A stretch of 64,000 nt of DNA. Source: a virus. Position numbers and translations under genes: made by a program. The stretch lies in IMG/VR virus record IMGVR_UViG_3300034198_009894, positions 62,001-126,000 of that record; one strand, 5' to 3'. Under the pieces are notes generated by a model. That model did not search any database. It was given only the letters and a program-made list of their open reading frames with translations, and was not told where the DNA came from. Shown in pieces: positions 45,960-52,638 of this stretch. Position 1 is the stretch's first letter. Every line of letters starts with the position of its first letter.

Positions 45960-46427
45960 CTATGACTTACCCTCTATTTTTTCTTTAGTACGACCGTATA
46001 CTGCTATCCCTAGTACCGCTCCCATAGCAATATGATAAAGCCCAGCTCCTTGTAGAGTTATGGGTTGCCATTGACTAGTTACTTGTCCGCCCTGTAGAGT
46101 TTGTAGTACGCTCCATAATACTGGAAAAATAACAAAGTCCGCTGTACAAGTGACAATATAGTGCCATCCCATAAGTGGTCTCCAACGTTTATTGATCCAG
46201 TCACTGTTAGTGTTTTCTACTAGAACATCGGCGCCGCTAGCAGCGTTGCTTGATGCTGAACCGGTTAATATAGTCGTGGATGGCGAAGGTGAGTACTGCT
46301 GAGATATTTGCTGAGTATTTAAGTTTGTAAATTGAGGTATTTCTGGATCAGCTATCAAAATTTCTTGTGTTTGATCGTCGGTGGCAACTGGATGATTCTG
46401 TGTTCTTTTTGCTAATAATGTTGGCAT
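45960..46427 (-). CDS. Holin-like protein of GTA three-TM type, 155 aa
   Basis: A polar N-terminal 80 residues is followed by RWRPLMGWHYIVTCTADFVIFPVLW (about 81-105, membrane segment) and a polar turn with QWQPITLQGAGLYHIAMGAVLGIAVYGRTKEK (second hydrophobic stretch about 128-144). This order, with RPLMGW, QW-P-TL-G-GLYH-AMGA and a basic end, is the pattern I know from holins of the gene-transfer-agent/three-TM family. Such proteins permeabilise the inner membrane at lysis. The ribosome site AGGA lies in the end of the upstream gene. No endolysin is seen next to it. Confidence 0.75.
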   Translation of the reverse strand: MPTLLAKRTQNHPVATDDQTQEILIADPEIPQFTNLNTQQISQQYSPSPSTTILTGSASSNAASGADVLVENTNSDWINKRWRPLMGWHYIVTCTADFVIFPVLWSVLQTLQGGQVTSQWQPITLQGAGLYHIAMGAVLGIAVYGRTKEKIEGKS

Positions 46428-46428
46428 T

Positions 46429-46968
46429 TTATTTTATTCCTGCTTGACGTTGAATGCTTTTTATATACTCATCATCTTCCTCATAAACTTTAGAAGTTTT
46501 TATTCCTGCTATTTCTCTCCACTCATTTAATTCTGTTTCATTTTTACTCTTATAGTCACTAGAAGTTAATGGAATATGTCGCTGTATGTTTTCGCGTGTA
46601 GCCGGGTAACGGTCGTGTTTTATTTTTATACTCCAGTCCTCGGCCTTCACTCCGGTTAGCGTGTCCAGATCACTTAATAATTCCATAATTTTTCTAGGAG
46701 CACTTGGTCTGCGATTCATTTCGGCAAACACGTAATATTTGCCGCGCTCTACTTCTCCTGGACTAGTGTCGGCATCAATGATAAATTCATACCCGCGTTC
46801 TAACCAACCAGTCAAGTCTTCTGCCGCTTCTTTTGATTTAATAATAAAACTAAGAGTAATAATGTCGTGATCTTCGCCTATTCTTGACTTGAACTCATCA
46901 ATTCCAAGCGTAGTTACTAGCTGATCTTCAAAATCTAAATGTGATAGACTTTCATTTAATTGTTTCAT
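46429..46968 (-). CDS. Conserved-type phage hypothetical protein, 179 aa
   Basis: The ATG overlaps the stop of the upstream gene (ATGA). The middle contains DLTGWLERGYEFIIDADTSPGEV and KYYVFAEMNRRPSAPRKIMELLSDL, giving an alpha/beta look. The C-terminus is charged and ends YIKSIQRQAGIK. That tail resembles the DSIKRMAGL end region of the divergent gene 47653..47973. I recall similar proteins in T4-like aquatic phages but no function. It is in the operon leading to holin, DnaJ and ClpA. Confidence 0.72.
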   Translation of the reverse strand: MKQLNESLSHLDFEDQLVTTLGIDEFKSRIGEDHDIITLSFIIKSKEAAEDLTGWLERGYEFIIDADTSPGEVERGKYYVFAEMNRRPSAPRKIMELLSDLDTLTGVKAEDWSIKIKHDRYPATRENIQRHIPLTSSDYKSKNETELNEWREIAGIKTSKVYEEDDEYIKSIQRQAGIK

Positions 46969-47597
46969 AATGGTAGTCCTGGTCCACCCATTGGCGGTAC
47001 TCCTAACGGCGGTCCTCCCAAGGGAGGCAGACCGCCCATACCGCCCATACCGCCCATGGCGGTCTGCTCTTCTTGATTCTTGATACTTTCAGTATCATAG
47101 TCCTTGGCATAAGCGTCATCCAAATCTTCCAAGTCAATTGTTTGATTGGCTATGTCTATGCTACCTTCTTGTATATCGGATATTAGATCCTTAGGAATAG
47201 TAATTCTAATTAACCAAATTTCTCTATCAATTAATTTTGGATAGTGTGTGCCAGAATCATAATCACTGGGAGTTTTTATTTGAATTGGTACTTTTATTTT
47301 TGTTTTTCTAAACGCGATCTTACATCCAAGCGGCAGCAAACGCTTGGCTCCACGTGGGTCTGGCATCAACATTGCTGGCCACATAAATGTACACGTTACA
47401 GCGTACCTAGATACCACTGGACCATCGACTAATTCGCCCAGTTTCCAGTTTTTGAATGCGTATATATCGGCCTCATCCAAAACCCGCTCAAAATCCAACA
47501 ATGTGCTCATTGTCCCATCACTGGTATATATACCCTTGATGTTACTGACTATTTCGGCCCACTGTGGGGAATCTATAAAAGTGTACTTTTTTCCCAT
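46965..47597 (-). CDS. Hypothetical protein with Gly/Pro/Met-rich tail, 210 aa
   Basis: The globular part (residues 1-165) starts KKYTFIDSPQWAEIVSNIKG and includes MLMPDPRGAKRLLPLGCKI and REIWLIRITIPKDLI. The last 30 residues are low complexity, made of GGMGGMGG, GGPPLG and VPPMGG-type repeats ending in GLPL. The ATG follows a late-promoter ATAAATA after only 7 nt and there is no Shine-Dalgarno sequence, so it is probably translated from a leaderless mRNA. It is first in the minus-strand operon that ends with ClpA. The family is unknown; the Gly/Pro tail suggests a flexible binding segment. Confidence 0.72.
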   Translation of the reverse strand: MGKKYTFIDSPQWAEIVSNIKGIYTSDGTMSTLLDFERVLDEADIYAFKNWKLGELVDGPVVSRYAVTCTFMWPAMLMPDPRGAKRLLPLGCKIAFRKTKIKVPIQIKTPSDYDSGTHYPKLIDREIWLIRITIPKDLISDIQEGSIDIANQTIDLEDLDDAYAKDYDTESIKNQEEQTAMGGMGGMGGLPPLGGPPLGVPPMGGPGLPL

Positions 47598-47604
47598 AAT
47601 ATAC

Positions 47605-47611
47605 TATTTAT
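47605..47611 (-). promoter_or_regulatory. Left arm of divergent late promoter pair
   Basis: ATAAATA on the minus strand lies 7 nt before the ATG of 46965..47597. It is the only plausible promoter for this operon, because the upstream genes are on the other strand. Confidence 0.65.
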
Positions 47612-47620
47612 CATCAGCCG

Positions 47621-47627
47621 ATAAATA
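47621..47627 (+). promoter_or_regulatory. Right arm of divergent late promoter pair
   Basis: ATAAATA on the plus strand lies 25 nt before the ATG of 47653..47973, with AGGA in between. It mirrors the left arm exactly. Confidence 0.65.
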
Positions 47628-47652
47628 GTATTAATCAACTGTAGGAACAACA

Positions 47653-47973
47653 ATGACCGTTAATGAACTACTAAAAACTCTAACCGCTATTATGTATCGC
47701 GACGATACAGAAATCTCAACTGACGCCGAGAGCGAATCTTCTCAGGAGAATGCTGACAGTTCAGTTGGTGTTTTTATGCCGCCGCTTCAAGCAGAATTAG
47801 AACTATTCAAAAAATCAACAGGAGTTGATAATGTGTATGACGAGGAGCAACAAAACTCAGAAGAGCAACATTGCGACTACGAGAATGAAGAAGACGAGCT
47901 TGATAGTATAAAAAGAATGGCCGGACTTGAGCCAAGAGTAATAGTGGCCGCTCCAACACAAACAGAAATGTAA
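47653..47973 (+). CDS. Acidic small protein, 106 aa
   Basis: This is the first plus-strand gene of the divergent pair. It has a good ribosome site (AGGA, 6 nt before ATG) and ATAAATA 25 nt upstream. The chain is very rich in Glu, Asp, Gln and Ser. It carries VFMPPLQAELELFKKSTGVDNVYDEE in the middle and DELDSIKRMAGLEP near the end. I recall related short acidic proteins in T4-like aquatic phages. The function is unknown, but the ending recalls 46429..46968 across the promoter. Confidence 0.72.
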   Translation: MTVNELLKTLTAIMYRDDTEISTDAESESSQENADSSVGVFMPPLQAELELFKKSTGVDNVYDEEQQNSEEQHCDYENEEDELDSIKRMAGLEPRVIVAAPTQTEM

Positions 47974-47974
47974 C

Positions 47975-49822
47975 GTGAGCCGCATACAAAGAATATTCAG
48001 TAGCAGAGGACAAGCCGACGTTAATTCATATGTTGGTGATCGCGGACGACTTTTTTATGAAGAAAGTGATACTCCGGGTATTGCTCCCGTACTAAGATAC
48101 AGTGATGGAACTACTCCAGGTGGATTACCTATAACTGGATCCAGTGATGGCGGAGGAGGTAGCGTCACTAGCGTCAGTGTAGACGGGGGAACAACAGGAT
48201 TAACTACCAGTGGTGGGCCAATAGTATCAAGTGGTACAATAACACTAGAGGGAACACTTAATGTATCATCGGGTGGAACTGGAGCAGCAGACTCAGTAAC
48301 GGCAAGAATAAATTTAGATGCCGCTAGAAGAGGAAGTAATAATGATATAACAAGTTTATCTGGACTTACAACTCCGCTTAGTGTAGCTCAGGGAGGAACG
48401 GGTGTAACTTCAATATCTGGATATCTTCGTGGAAACAATAATGACCCGTTTGACAGCGTTAATAATATACCATTTGATGATATAACAGGAATCGTGCCTA
48501 TTAGTCAAGGAGGAACTGGTCAAACAGCCTTTTCGACTGGCATTTTAGTCAGTGATGGAACAACTCTTACTACTACTAACCTAATCTCAGGAAATGACAT
48601 TGACGGTAACATAACCGGAAACTCTGCTAACGTTACCGGAATAGTTGGAATAAATCACGGTGGGACTGGAGCGATTACTCCAAGTACCGCTAGAGCAGCG
48701 TTAGAAGCAGCAAGAAGCGGAGCAAACGGTGACATTACTAGTCTAAGCGGTCTTACTACACCATTAAGCATAGCTCAGGGCGGAACAGGCGTTACGAATG
48801 CGTCCGATGCGCTAACAGCACTGCTGCCAAGTCAAGTAGCAAATGAAAATAAATTTTTAAAGACTGACGGAACCAACGTTAGTTGGGCATCAGTTACGAC
48901 ATCGCCCGCTAGAGTATTGACAGTTGGTATAGACGCGATCACCATTCAAGGATGTATTAATTTAGCGACCGATGCGACTTCAGTTACGCCATACATAGTT
49001 CAAATACCACCGGGAAGATATACCGAAAATTTAACACTAAAAGGGTCGGTAATGATTCAAGGAATGGGTAATCAGGAAGACACGACCAGTGTTGCTATTA
49101 CTGGATATCACACTCTGTCTGGAACAGCAGCAAATGCTCTTAATAACAGAGTTTCTATTGCTAATATATTATTTGTTTCGGATGGGTCATTGAATCCTGT
49201 ATTCGCTGTTAGCGGAACAACTGCGACTCAATTTAACATTCAGGGTTGTTATATTCAAAATACCACTGCTAATACAGCCGCGGTGACATTTCAGATCGGT
49301 GTAAACGCTTCACTATATCTAGATAACAGTACCGTTCAAATGGCTACCAACGGAGGAACTCAATTTAATATGGGCGGCGGATCCATTTATCTTAGAAACG
49401 TTCGCTCTGGAGGCGGTACTAAAATTATAAACATGTCTGCCGCAGCATATGCCGAAATCACATATAGCAGACTAAGCTGTACGGGAACATCAGAAGCAAT
49501 TTCAATATATGGAAACGGAGCGCTGGGCGCTTTCCCACTCAGTGGTCTAGTGAGCGCTGGATGGACCTCATTTCAAAACACAGCAACAAATGGAAATGGA
49601 GTAAATCTAATCGCCAGCGGGGCCAGTATGTTGGCATACTCCTGTTCTTTTGATGTATTGAGTGGGGTCAGTAACTACGTAATAACGGGAGTCTCTGGAA
49701 CTAGCTTTGTTCAATTGAACAATAACTACGCTAACATACCGGGAATTTTATCAAGAAACGTGAAAATTAAAAATACAGTGACTCTACTGACTTACAGTAG
49801 CGCATTGACCAGTACTGCGTAA
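47975..49822 (+). CDS. Plus-strand tail fibre with beta-helix, 615 aa, GTG start
   Basis: The GTG at 47975 follows the stop of the previous gene by one base; no clear ribosome site is seen. The N-terminus (SRIQRIFSSRGQADV, then DRGRLFYEESD) is a distant variant of the fibre anchor. Five GGTG units follow, with the DITSLSGLTTPLS phrase and LLPSQ. From about residue 310 a right-handed beta-helix of pectin-lyase type runs to the end, with PPGRYTENLTLKG as its first turn. The anchor, repeats and beta-helix match the plan of 19917..22601 on the other strand. A palindrome covers the stop codon. Confidence 0.82.
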   Translation: MSRIQRIFSSRGQADVNSYVGDRGRLFYEESDTPGIAPVLRYSDGTTPGGLPITGSSDGGGGSVTSVSVDGGTTGLTTSGGPIVSSGTITLEGTLNVSSGGTGAADSVTARINLDAARRGSNNDITSLSGLTTPLSVAQGGTGVTSISGYLRGNNNDPFDSVNNIPFDDITGIVPISQGGTGQTAFSTGILVSDGTTLTTTNLISGNDIDGNITGNSANVTGIVGINHGGTGAITPSTARAALEAARSGANGDITSLSGLTTPLSIAQGGTGVTNASDALTALLPSQVANENKFLKTDGTNVSWASVTTSPARVLTVGIDAITIQGCINLATDATSVTPYIVQIPPGRYTENLTLKGSVMIQGMGNQEDTTSVAITGYHTLSGTAANALNNRVSIANILFVSDGSLNPVFAVSGTTATQFNIQGCYIQNTTANTAAVTFQIGVNASLYLDNSTVQMATNGGTQFNMGGGSIYLRNVRSGGGTKIINMSAAAYAEITYSRLSCTGTSEAISIYGNGALGAFPLSGLVSAGWTSFQNTATNGNGVNLIASGASMLAYSCSFDVLSGVSNYVITGVSGTSFVQLNNNYANIPGILSRNVKIKNTVTLLTYSSALTSTA

Positions 49823-49829
49823 TTACGCA
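49816..49829. repeat. 14-bp palindrome over a stop codon
   Basis: TGCGTAATTACGCA is its own reverse complement and contains the TAA stop of the plus-strand fibre gene. Confidence 0.6.
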
Positions 49830-49892
49830 CAGAATAATATTTATCAACTCAACGCGTGAAATAAGTGCTTAAGTGTTGATTAAGGTATCTTC

Positions 49893-49899
49893 TTAAATA
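49893..49899 (+). promoter_or_regulatory. Possible phoH promoter, TTAAATA variant
   Basis: TTAAATA lies 49 nt before the TTG start of phoH in the 126-bp gap after the plus-strand fibre. It is a weak match, and phoH may instead be read through from the fibre gene. Confidence 0.3.
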
Positions 49900-49936
49900 G
49901 TTGTGTTGCTGTAAGAAAGCAACAAACTTAACCACT

Positions 49937-49941
49937 AGGAG
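49937..49941 (+). promoter_or_regulatory. Ribosome site that supports the TTG start of phoH
   Basis: AGGAG lies 7 nt before TTG at 49949 and makes the TTG more likely than the upstream GTG at 49901. Confidence 0.7.
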
Positions 49942-49948
49942 ATATAAC

Positions 49949-50734
49949 TTGGGTAGAAGACGTAACAACGCACTGCGTAAAGAACAGGATCATCAATTCA
50001 ATATGATTACTAACAAGCAAGCAAAGATTTTTTATCAAAAGCACGATAGTAGAGTGGAATCAAATACTATTCCGTTTAATCCAGCTAAGATAAAAAAACA
50101 GATTGAATTAGTACCAAAAACAATCAATCAGGAAAATTATATACTAGCACTCACTAATTCAAACGTTGACGTAGTGGTAGTCAGCGGGCCAGCAGGGACT
50201 GGAAAAACTTACTTAGCTATGTTGGCCGCAATTAAGGCTATGAAAAACAAAGAGTGCGAAAGAATAGTATTATGTAGACCGTCTGTTTCTATAGAAGATG
50301 AGAAACACGGCTTCTTGCCCGGAGACTTAAATTCAAAATTAGAGCCCTGGGTAAAACCTATGATTGACGTATTACGAGAATTCTATTCAATGAAAGAAGT
50401 AGAAGGTATGTTAGCAGAGCAAGTAATTGAATTTGCTCCTCTAGGAATGATGCGAGGCAGAACTTTTAAAAATACGTGGATATTCGCCGATGAGATGCAG
50501 AACGGCACTCCCACGCAATTCAAAATGCTACTAACTCGCATAGGTCAAGGAAGTAAAATTATTATAGGCGGGGACGTGGAGCAGACAGACAGAAAACAGC
50601 CCGACAACGGACTGTTAGACTTCAAGCAAAAAATTAAAAAACATCCAGTAGATGGAATTGAAGTTTGTGAATTTGATAGAAGAGACATTCAACGTCATCG
50701 TATAATTGATGACGTATTAAATCTTTACAAATAA
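49949..50734 (+). CDS. phoH: PhoH-like P-loop ATPase, 261 aa, TTG start
   Basis: I chose TTG at 49949 because AGGAG lies 7 nt upstream, giving a 261-residue protein starting GRRRNNALRKEQ. A longer frame from a GTG at 49901 lacks support. Walker A GPAGTGKT is followed by CRPSVSIEDEKHGFLPGDL. Walker B is WIFADEMQNGTPTQFKMLLTR, and GGDVEQTDRK closes the PhoH core, all characteristic of the family. PhoH proteins are frequent in aquatic phages; their role (RNA metabolism or phosphate stress) is unsettled. It converges on the small gene 50763..51032 through a shared terminator. Confidence 0.92.
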   Translation: MGRRRNNALRKEQDHQFNMITNKQAKIFYQKHDSRVESNTIPFNPAKIKKQIELVPKTINQENYILALTNSNVDVVVVSGPAGTGKTYLAMLAAIKAMKNKECERIVLCRPSVSIEDEKHGFLPGDLNSKLEPWVKPMIDVLREFYSMKEVEGMLAEQVIEFAPLGMMRGRTFKNTWIFADEMQNGTPTQFKMLLTRIGQGSKIIIGGDVEQTDRKQPDNGLLDFKQKIKKHPVDGIEVCEFDRRDIQRHRIIDDVLNLYK

Positions 50735-50750
50735 CTCACATTTTATGTTT

Positions 50751-50777
50751 AAAAAAGCCCGACTAGTCGGGCTTTTT
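50751..50777. terminator. Bidirectional terminator between phoH and the ATT-start gene
   Basis: GCCCG around ACTAGT pairs with CGGGC, with A and T runs on both sides. It serves the two converging genes, and the TAG stop of 50763..51032 lies inside it. Confidence 0.8.
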
Positions 50778-51032
50778 ACTAGATTCTTGATTTATTAGTA
50801 TCAGTTGCTCTATTAGAGCTGGGTATATTTGTGAGTAGTACTCGTTCATTTTTTCAAATGATGTTGGCAATACCGACCCCTCTACCACGCACTTTACTAC
50901 CTTTTTTTCTTTATAATCTAGTATGATGTTACACATTGATTGATCGCTAGCTTTTAGTCTTTTGCTAAATCCAACTTGTTCATCAATTTGATTATTTGGC
51001 TTTTTGTAAAAACTTACAAGTAAATAACGAAT
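50763..51032 (-). CDS. Small phage protein, 89 aa, apparent ATT start
   Basis: The frame directly follows the clamp-loader gene. A perfect AAAGGAG lies 6 nt before ATT at 51032, and no ATG, GTG or TTG occurs nearby in frame. Reading from ATT gives (M)RYLLVSFYKKPNNQIDEQ..., continuing to NIILDYKEKKVVKCVVEG and YYSQIYPALIEQL, and ending SSKKPD. This reminds me of a conserved short family near the clamp-loader genes of T4-like aquatic phages, which start M-(R/K)-YLLVT. The TAG stop lies inside the terminator hairpin shared with phoH. The function is unknown. An ATT start is rare (infC in bacteria is the known case). Confidence 0.72.
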   Translation of the reverse strand: MRYLLVSFYKKPNNQIDEQVGFSKRLKASDQSMCNIILDYKEKKVVKCVVEGSVLPTSFEKMNEYYSQIYPALIEQLILINQESSKKPD

Positions 51033-51038
51033 GATATT

Positions 51039-51043
51039 CTCCT
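51039..51043 (-). promoter_or_regulatory. Ribosome site that supports the ATT start
   Basis: AGGAG lies 6 nt before ATT at 51032, immediately after the clamp-loader stop. It fixes the reading frame of the 89-residue gene. Confidence 0.7.
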
Positions 51044-51976
51044 TTATAAGGTGGTCAATTCAATTACGGTGGCCGCAAGTGAAATCTCGGGAATTCCCAC
51101 TAAGCTTAAATTTGCCAGTCCGTTACGAATAACAATAATAGCAGCGTCTTTCTTTTCTTGCGTGTCTCCCCACAAATACAAATTCTGATAAAGAAATTTG
51201 TATAAATCTTCTACTCGTGTAGGATTAAAACTCAAAAACTGTAAGAGTAACTGTCTTCCGTCTAAGACTTTTCCTGCTTTAAACAGTTCAGTTATCTCTA
51301 CAAGCATAGCATCTTGCTCACTAGCTCCGTTTTGTACTGCTAATAGCGCTCCAGTGCTGCTATTTACTTGAAGTAGATTCAAGCATTTGCGTAAATCTGG
51401 GTAAGTACTGGCAACATAATTATCAAGAGTATCTAAATCAAACTCAACGTTTTCATTAACTAGTACAGTGGCCGCTCTAGCAGTAAACTCAGTTCTGTCG
51501 GCCTTTGTAATCGTAAATACAGGACAACGAGACTTTAGCGCTGGAATAATTCTATGCTCGTAGTTACAAGTCAGTATGAATCTAACACTGCTACTATAAA
51601 CTTCAATGTCTCCACGTAGCATTGCTTGTCCATTTGGCGTTAGATAATCAGCTTCGTCTAGTAGAACTACTTTGAATTTTCCAAATGGCAGTGTTTGTAC
51701 GAAGCCTAACACTTTGTCGCGTATAACCTCTACTCCGTTCTCACGACTAGCATTTATTTCTAATACATCATAGTCGTTGATGTCCAGTTCTTTGATAAGA
51801 ACTTTAGCTAAAGTGGTTTTTCCAGTTCCGGCGTCACCACTTAAAGTCATATTTGGTATACTACCCTGTTGGATCCAATTTTTTACTTGTTCTCGTAGTC
51901 TTTCGTCTACAAAAACGTAATCGTCAATCTTTTGTGGACGATATTTTTCCACCCATAGCTTATCTTTGAAATTCAT
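51044..51976 (-). CDS. 44: Sliding-clamp loader large subunit, T4 gp44 type, 310 aa
   Basis: This is an AAA+ ATPase of the RFC/gp44 family that loads the processivity clamp for phage DNA replication. WVEKYRPQKIDDYV opens the protein (RFC box). Walker A GDAGTGKT is at 47-54, Walker B VVLLDEAD at 103-110, sensor-1 ILTCNY at 134-139 and the SRC motif at 149-151 (arginine finger). The length fits T4 gp44 (about 319). The ATG overlaps the stop of the upstream small gene (TAATG) with GAGG 5 nt before it. The gp62 partner and gp45 clamp are not in this window. Confidence 0.93.
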   Translation of the reverse strand: MNFKDKLWVEKYRPQKIDDYVFVDERLREQVKNWIQQGSIPNMTLSGDAGTGKTTLAKVLIKELDINDYDVLEINASRENGVEVIRDKVLGFVQTLPFGKFKVVLLDEADYLTPNGQAMLRGDIEVYSSSVRFILTCNYEHRIIPALKSRCPVFTITKADRTEFTARAATVLVNENVEFDLDTLDNYVASTYPDLRKCLNLLQVNSSTGALLAVQNGASEQDAMLVEITELFKAGKVLDGRQLLLQFLSFNPTRVEDLYKFLYQNLYLWGDTQEKKDAAIIVIRNGLANLSLVGIPEISLAATVIELTTL

Positions 51977-52278
51977 TAATTCCTCAACATTTCAACTGTA
52001 ATAATTTGTGCGATTGATTCACCTAAGTCTTGATCTTGCGTGACTATATGAAGATTACGATCATGTTCATCACGTTTACGATCATACGTGGAGAACTCCA
52101 AAATGTATCCTCCATTAGCACGATGAATCTGTAAGTTCATAGGATGATCTCCTAGTGATCGTTCTATCGGCTTACTTGATGATAACATAGCTCTCGTTCG
52201 TGGCTGATCTGGAGGGCATGCTTCTTCATCCCACGATTGTCTAACTTTTTTGCTAAACCATCTATCAAACCACTTCAT
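51976..52278 (-). CDS. Hypothetical protein, 100 aa
   Basis: The gene sits between the GroES-like gene and gp44 and overlaps both neighbours by one base (TAATG at each junction). The sequence begins KWFDRWFSKKVRQSWDEEA. It carries MNLQIHRANGGYILEFSTYDRKRD in the middle and ends LGESIAQIITVEMLRN. I recall short proteins with an IHRANGGY pattern in T4-like aquatic phages. No function is known to me; the tight coupling suggests a replication or chaperone link. Confidence 0.75.
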   Translation of the reverse strand: MKWFDRWFSKKVRQSWDEEACPPDQPRTRAMLSSSKPIERSLGDHPMNLQIHRANGGYILEFSTYDRKRDEHDRNLHIVTQDQDLGESIAQIITVEMLRN

Positions 52279-52637
52279 TATATCACCTTATTACTTAGAG
52301 TATCGTCTGTTACGGGCTCATCGCTTACCATCAAAATGTCTTTTACATCCACTCTGCGTATAGTATGAACACCATCATCGTCTTGAATTTTGATTCCACG
52401 AGTCCAACGACCGTGATCAATCAATATCCACTGACCGATCTTTACATCTTGTTGAGTTGGGCCAATAGCATATACTTGTCCCCAGCGAGGTCTAATGCCG
52501 CTGTTCTTGGCATCGTCGCTTACCAACACTATTCCAGTGCTAGTTACTCGCTCGTCAAAGTTCATATCTTTTACTATTACGTTATTTCCCAACGGAATTA
52601 ATCCGCTGATTTTATTAGGTTCGTAGCTGTATTTCAT
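52278..52637 (-). CDS. GroES-like co-chaperonin, 119 aa
   Basis: The fold is suggested by the GroES order of motifs. LIPLGNNVIVKDMNFDE is the first strand, TSTGIVLVSDDAKN fills the mobile-loop position, and RWGQVYAIGPTQQDVKIGQWILIDHG matches the V-x-GxG...V-GD-V region. A C-terminal RRVDVKDILMV completes it. T4 gp31 is the best-known phage counterpart and replaces GroES for folding the capsid protein. No GroEL is present, so a host GroEL is the likely partner. It could also be a structurally similar but unrelated beta protein. GGAAAAG precedes the ATG weakly. Confidence 0.7.
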   Translation of the reverse strand: MKYSYEPNKISGLIPLGNNVIVKDMNFDERVTSTGIVLVSDDAKNSGIRPRWGQVYAIGPTQQDVKIGQWILIDHGRWTRGIKIQDDDGVHTIRRVDVKDILMVSDEPVTDDTLSNKVI

Positions 52638-52638
52638 T

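Larger units (their letters stand above)
47601..47631. repeat. 12-bp perfect inverted repeat carrying both divergent promoters
   Basis: ATACTATTTATC at 47601-47612 and its exact reverse complement at 47620-47631 are separated by 7 bp. Each arm contains one ATAAATA promoter core pointing outwards. Confidence 0.85.

Noticed and set aside
49838-49844. ATAAATA on the minus strand after the plus-strand fibre gene
   Set aside because: It would give antisense transcription of that gene, with no minus-strand gene downstream for about 2.2 kb; probably chance in AT-rich DNA.
49901-49948. GTG start extending PhoH by 16 residues
   Set aside because: The extra residues are Cys/Lys-rich and unlike PhoH, and the TTG at 49949 has the AGGAG.
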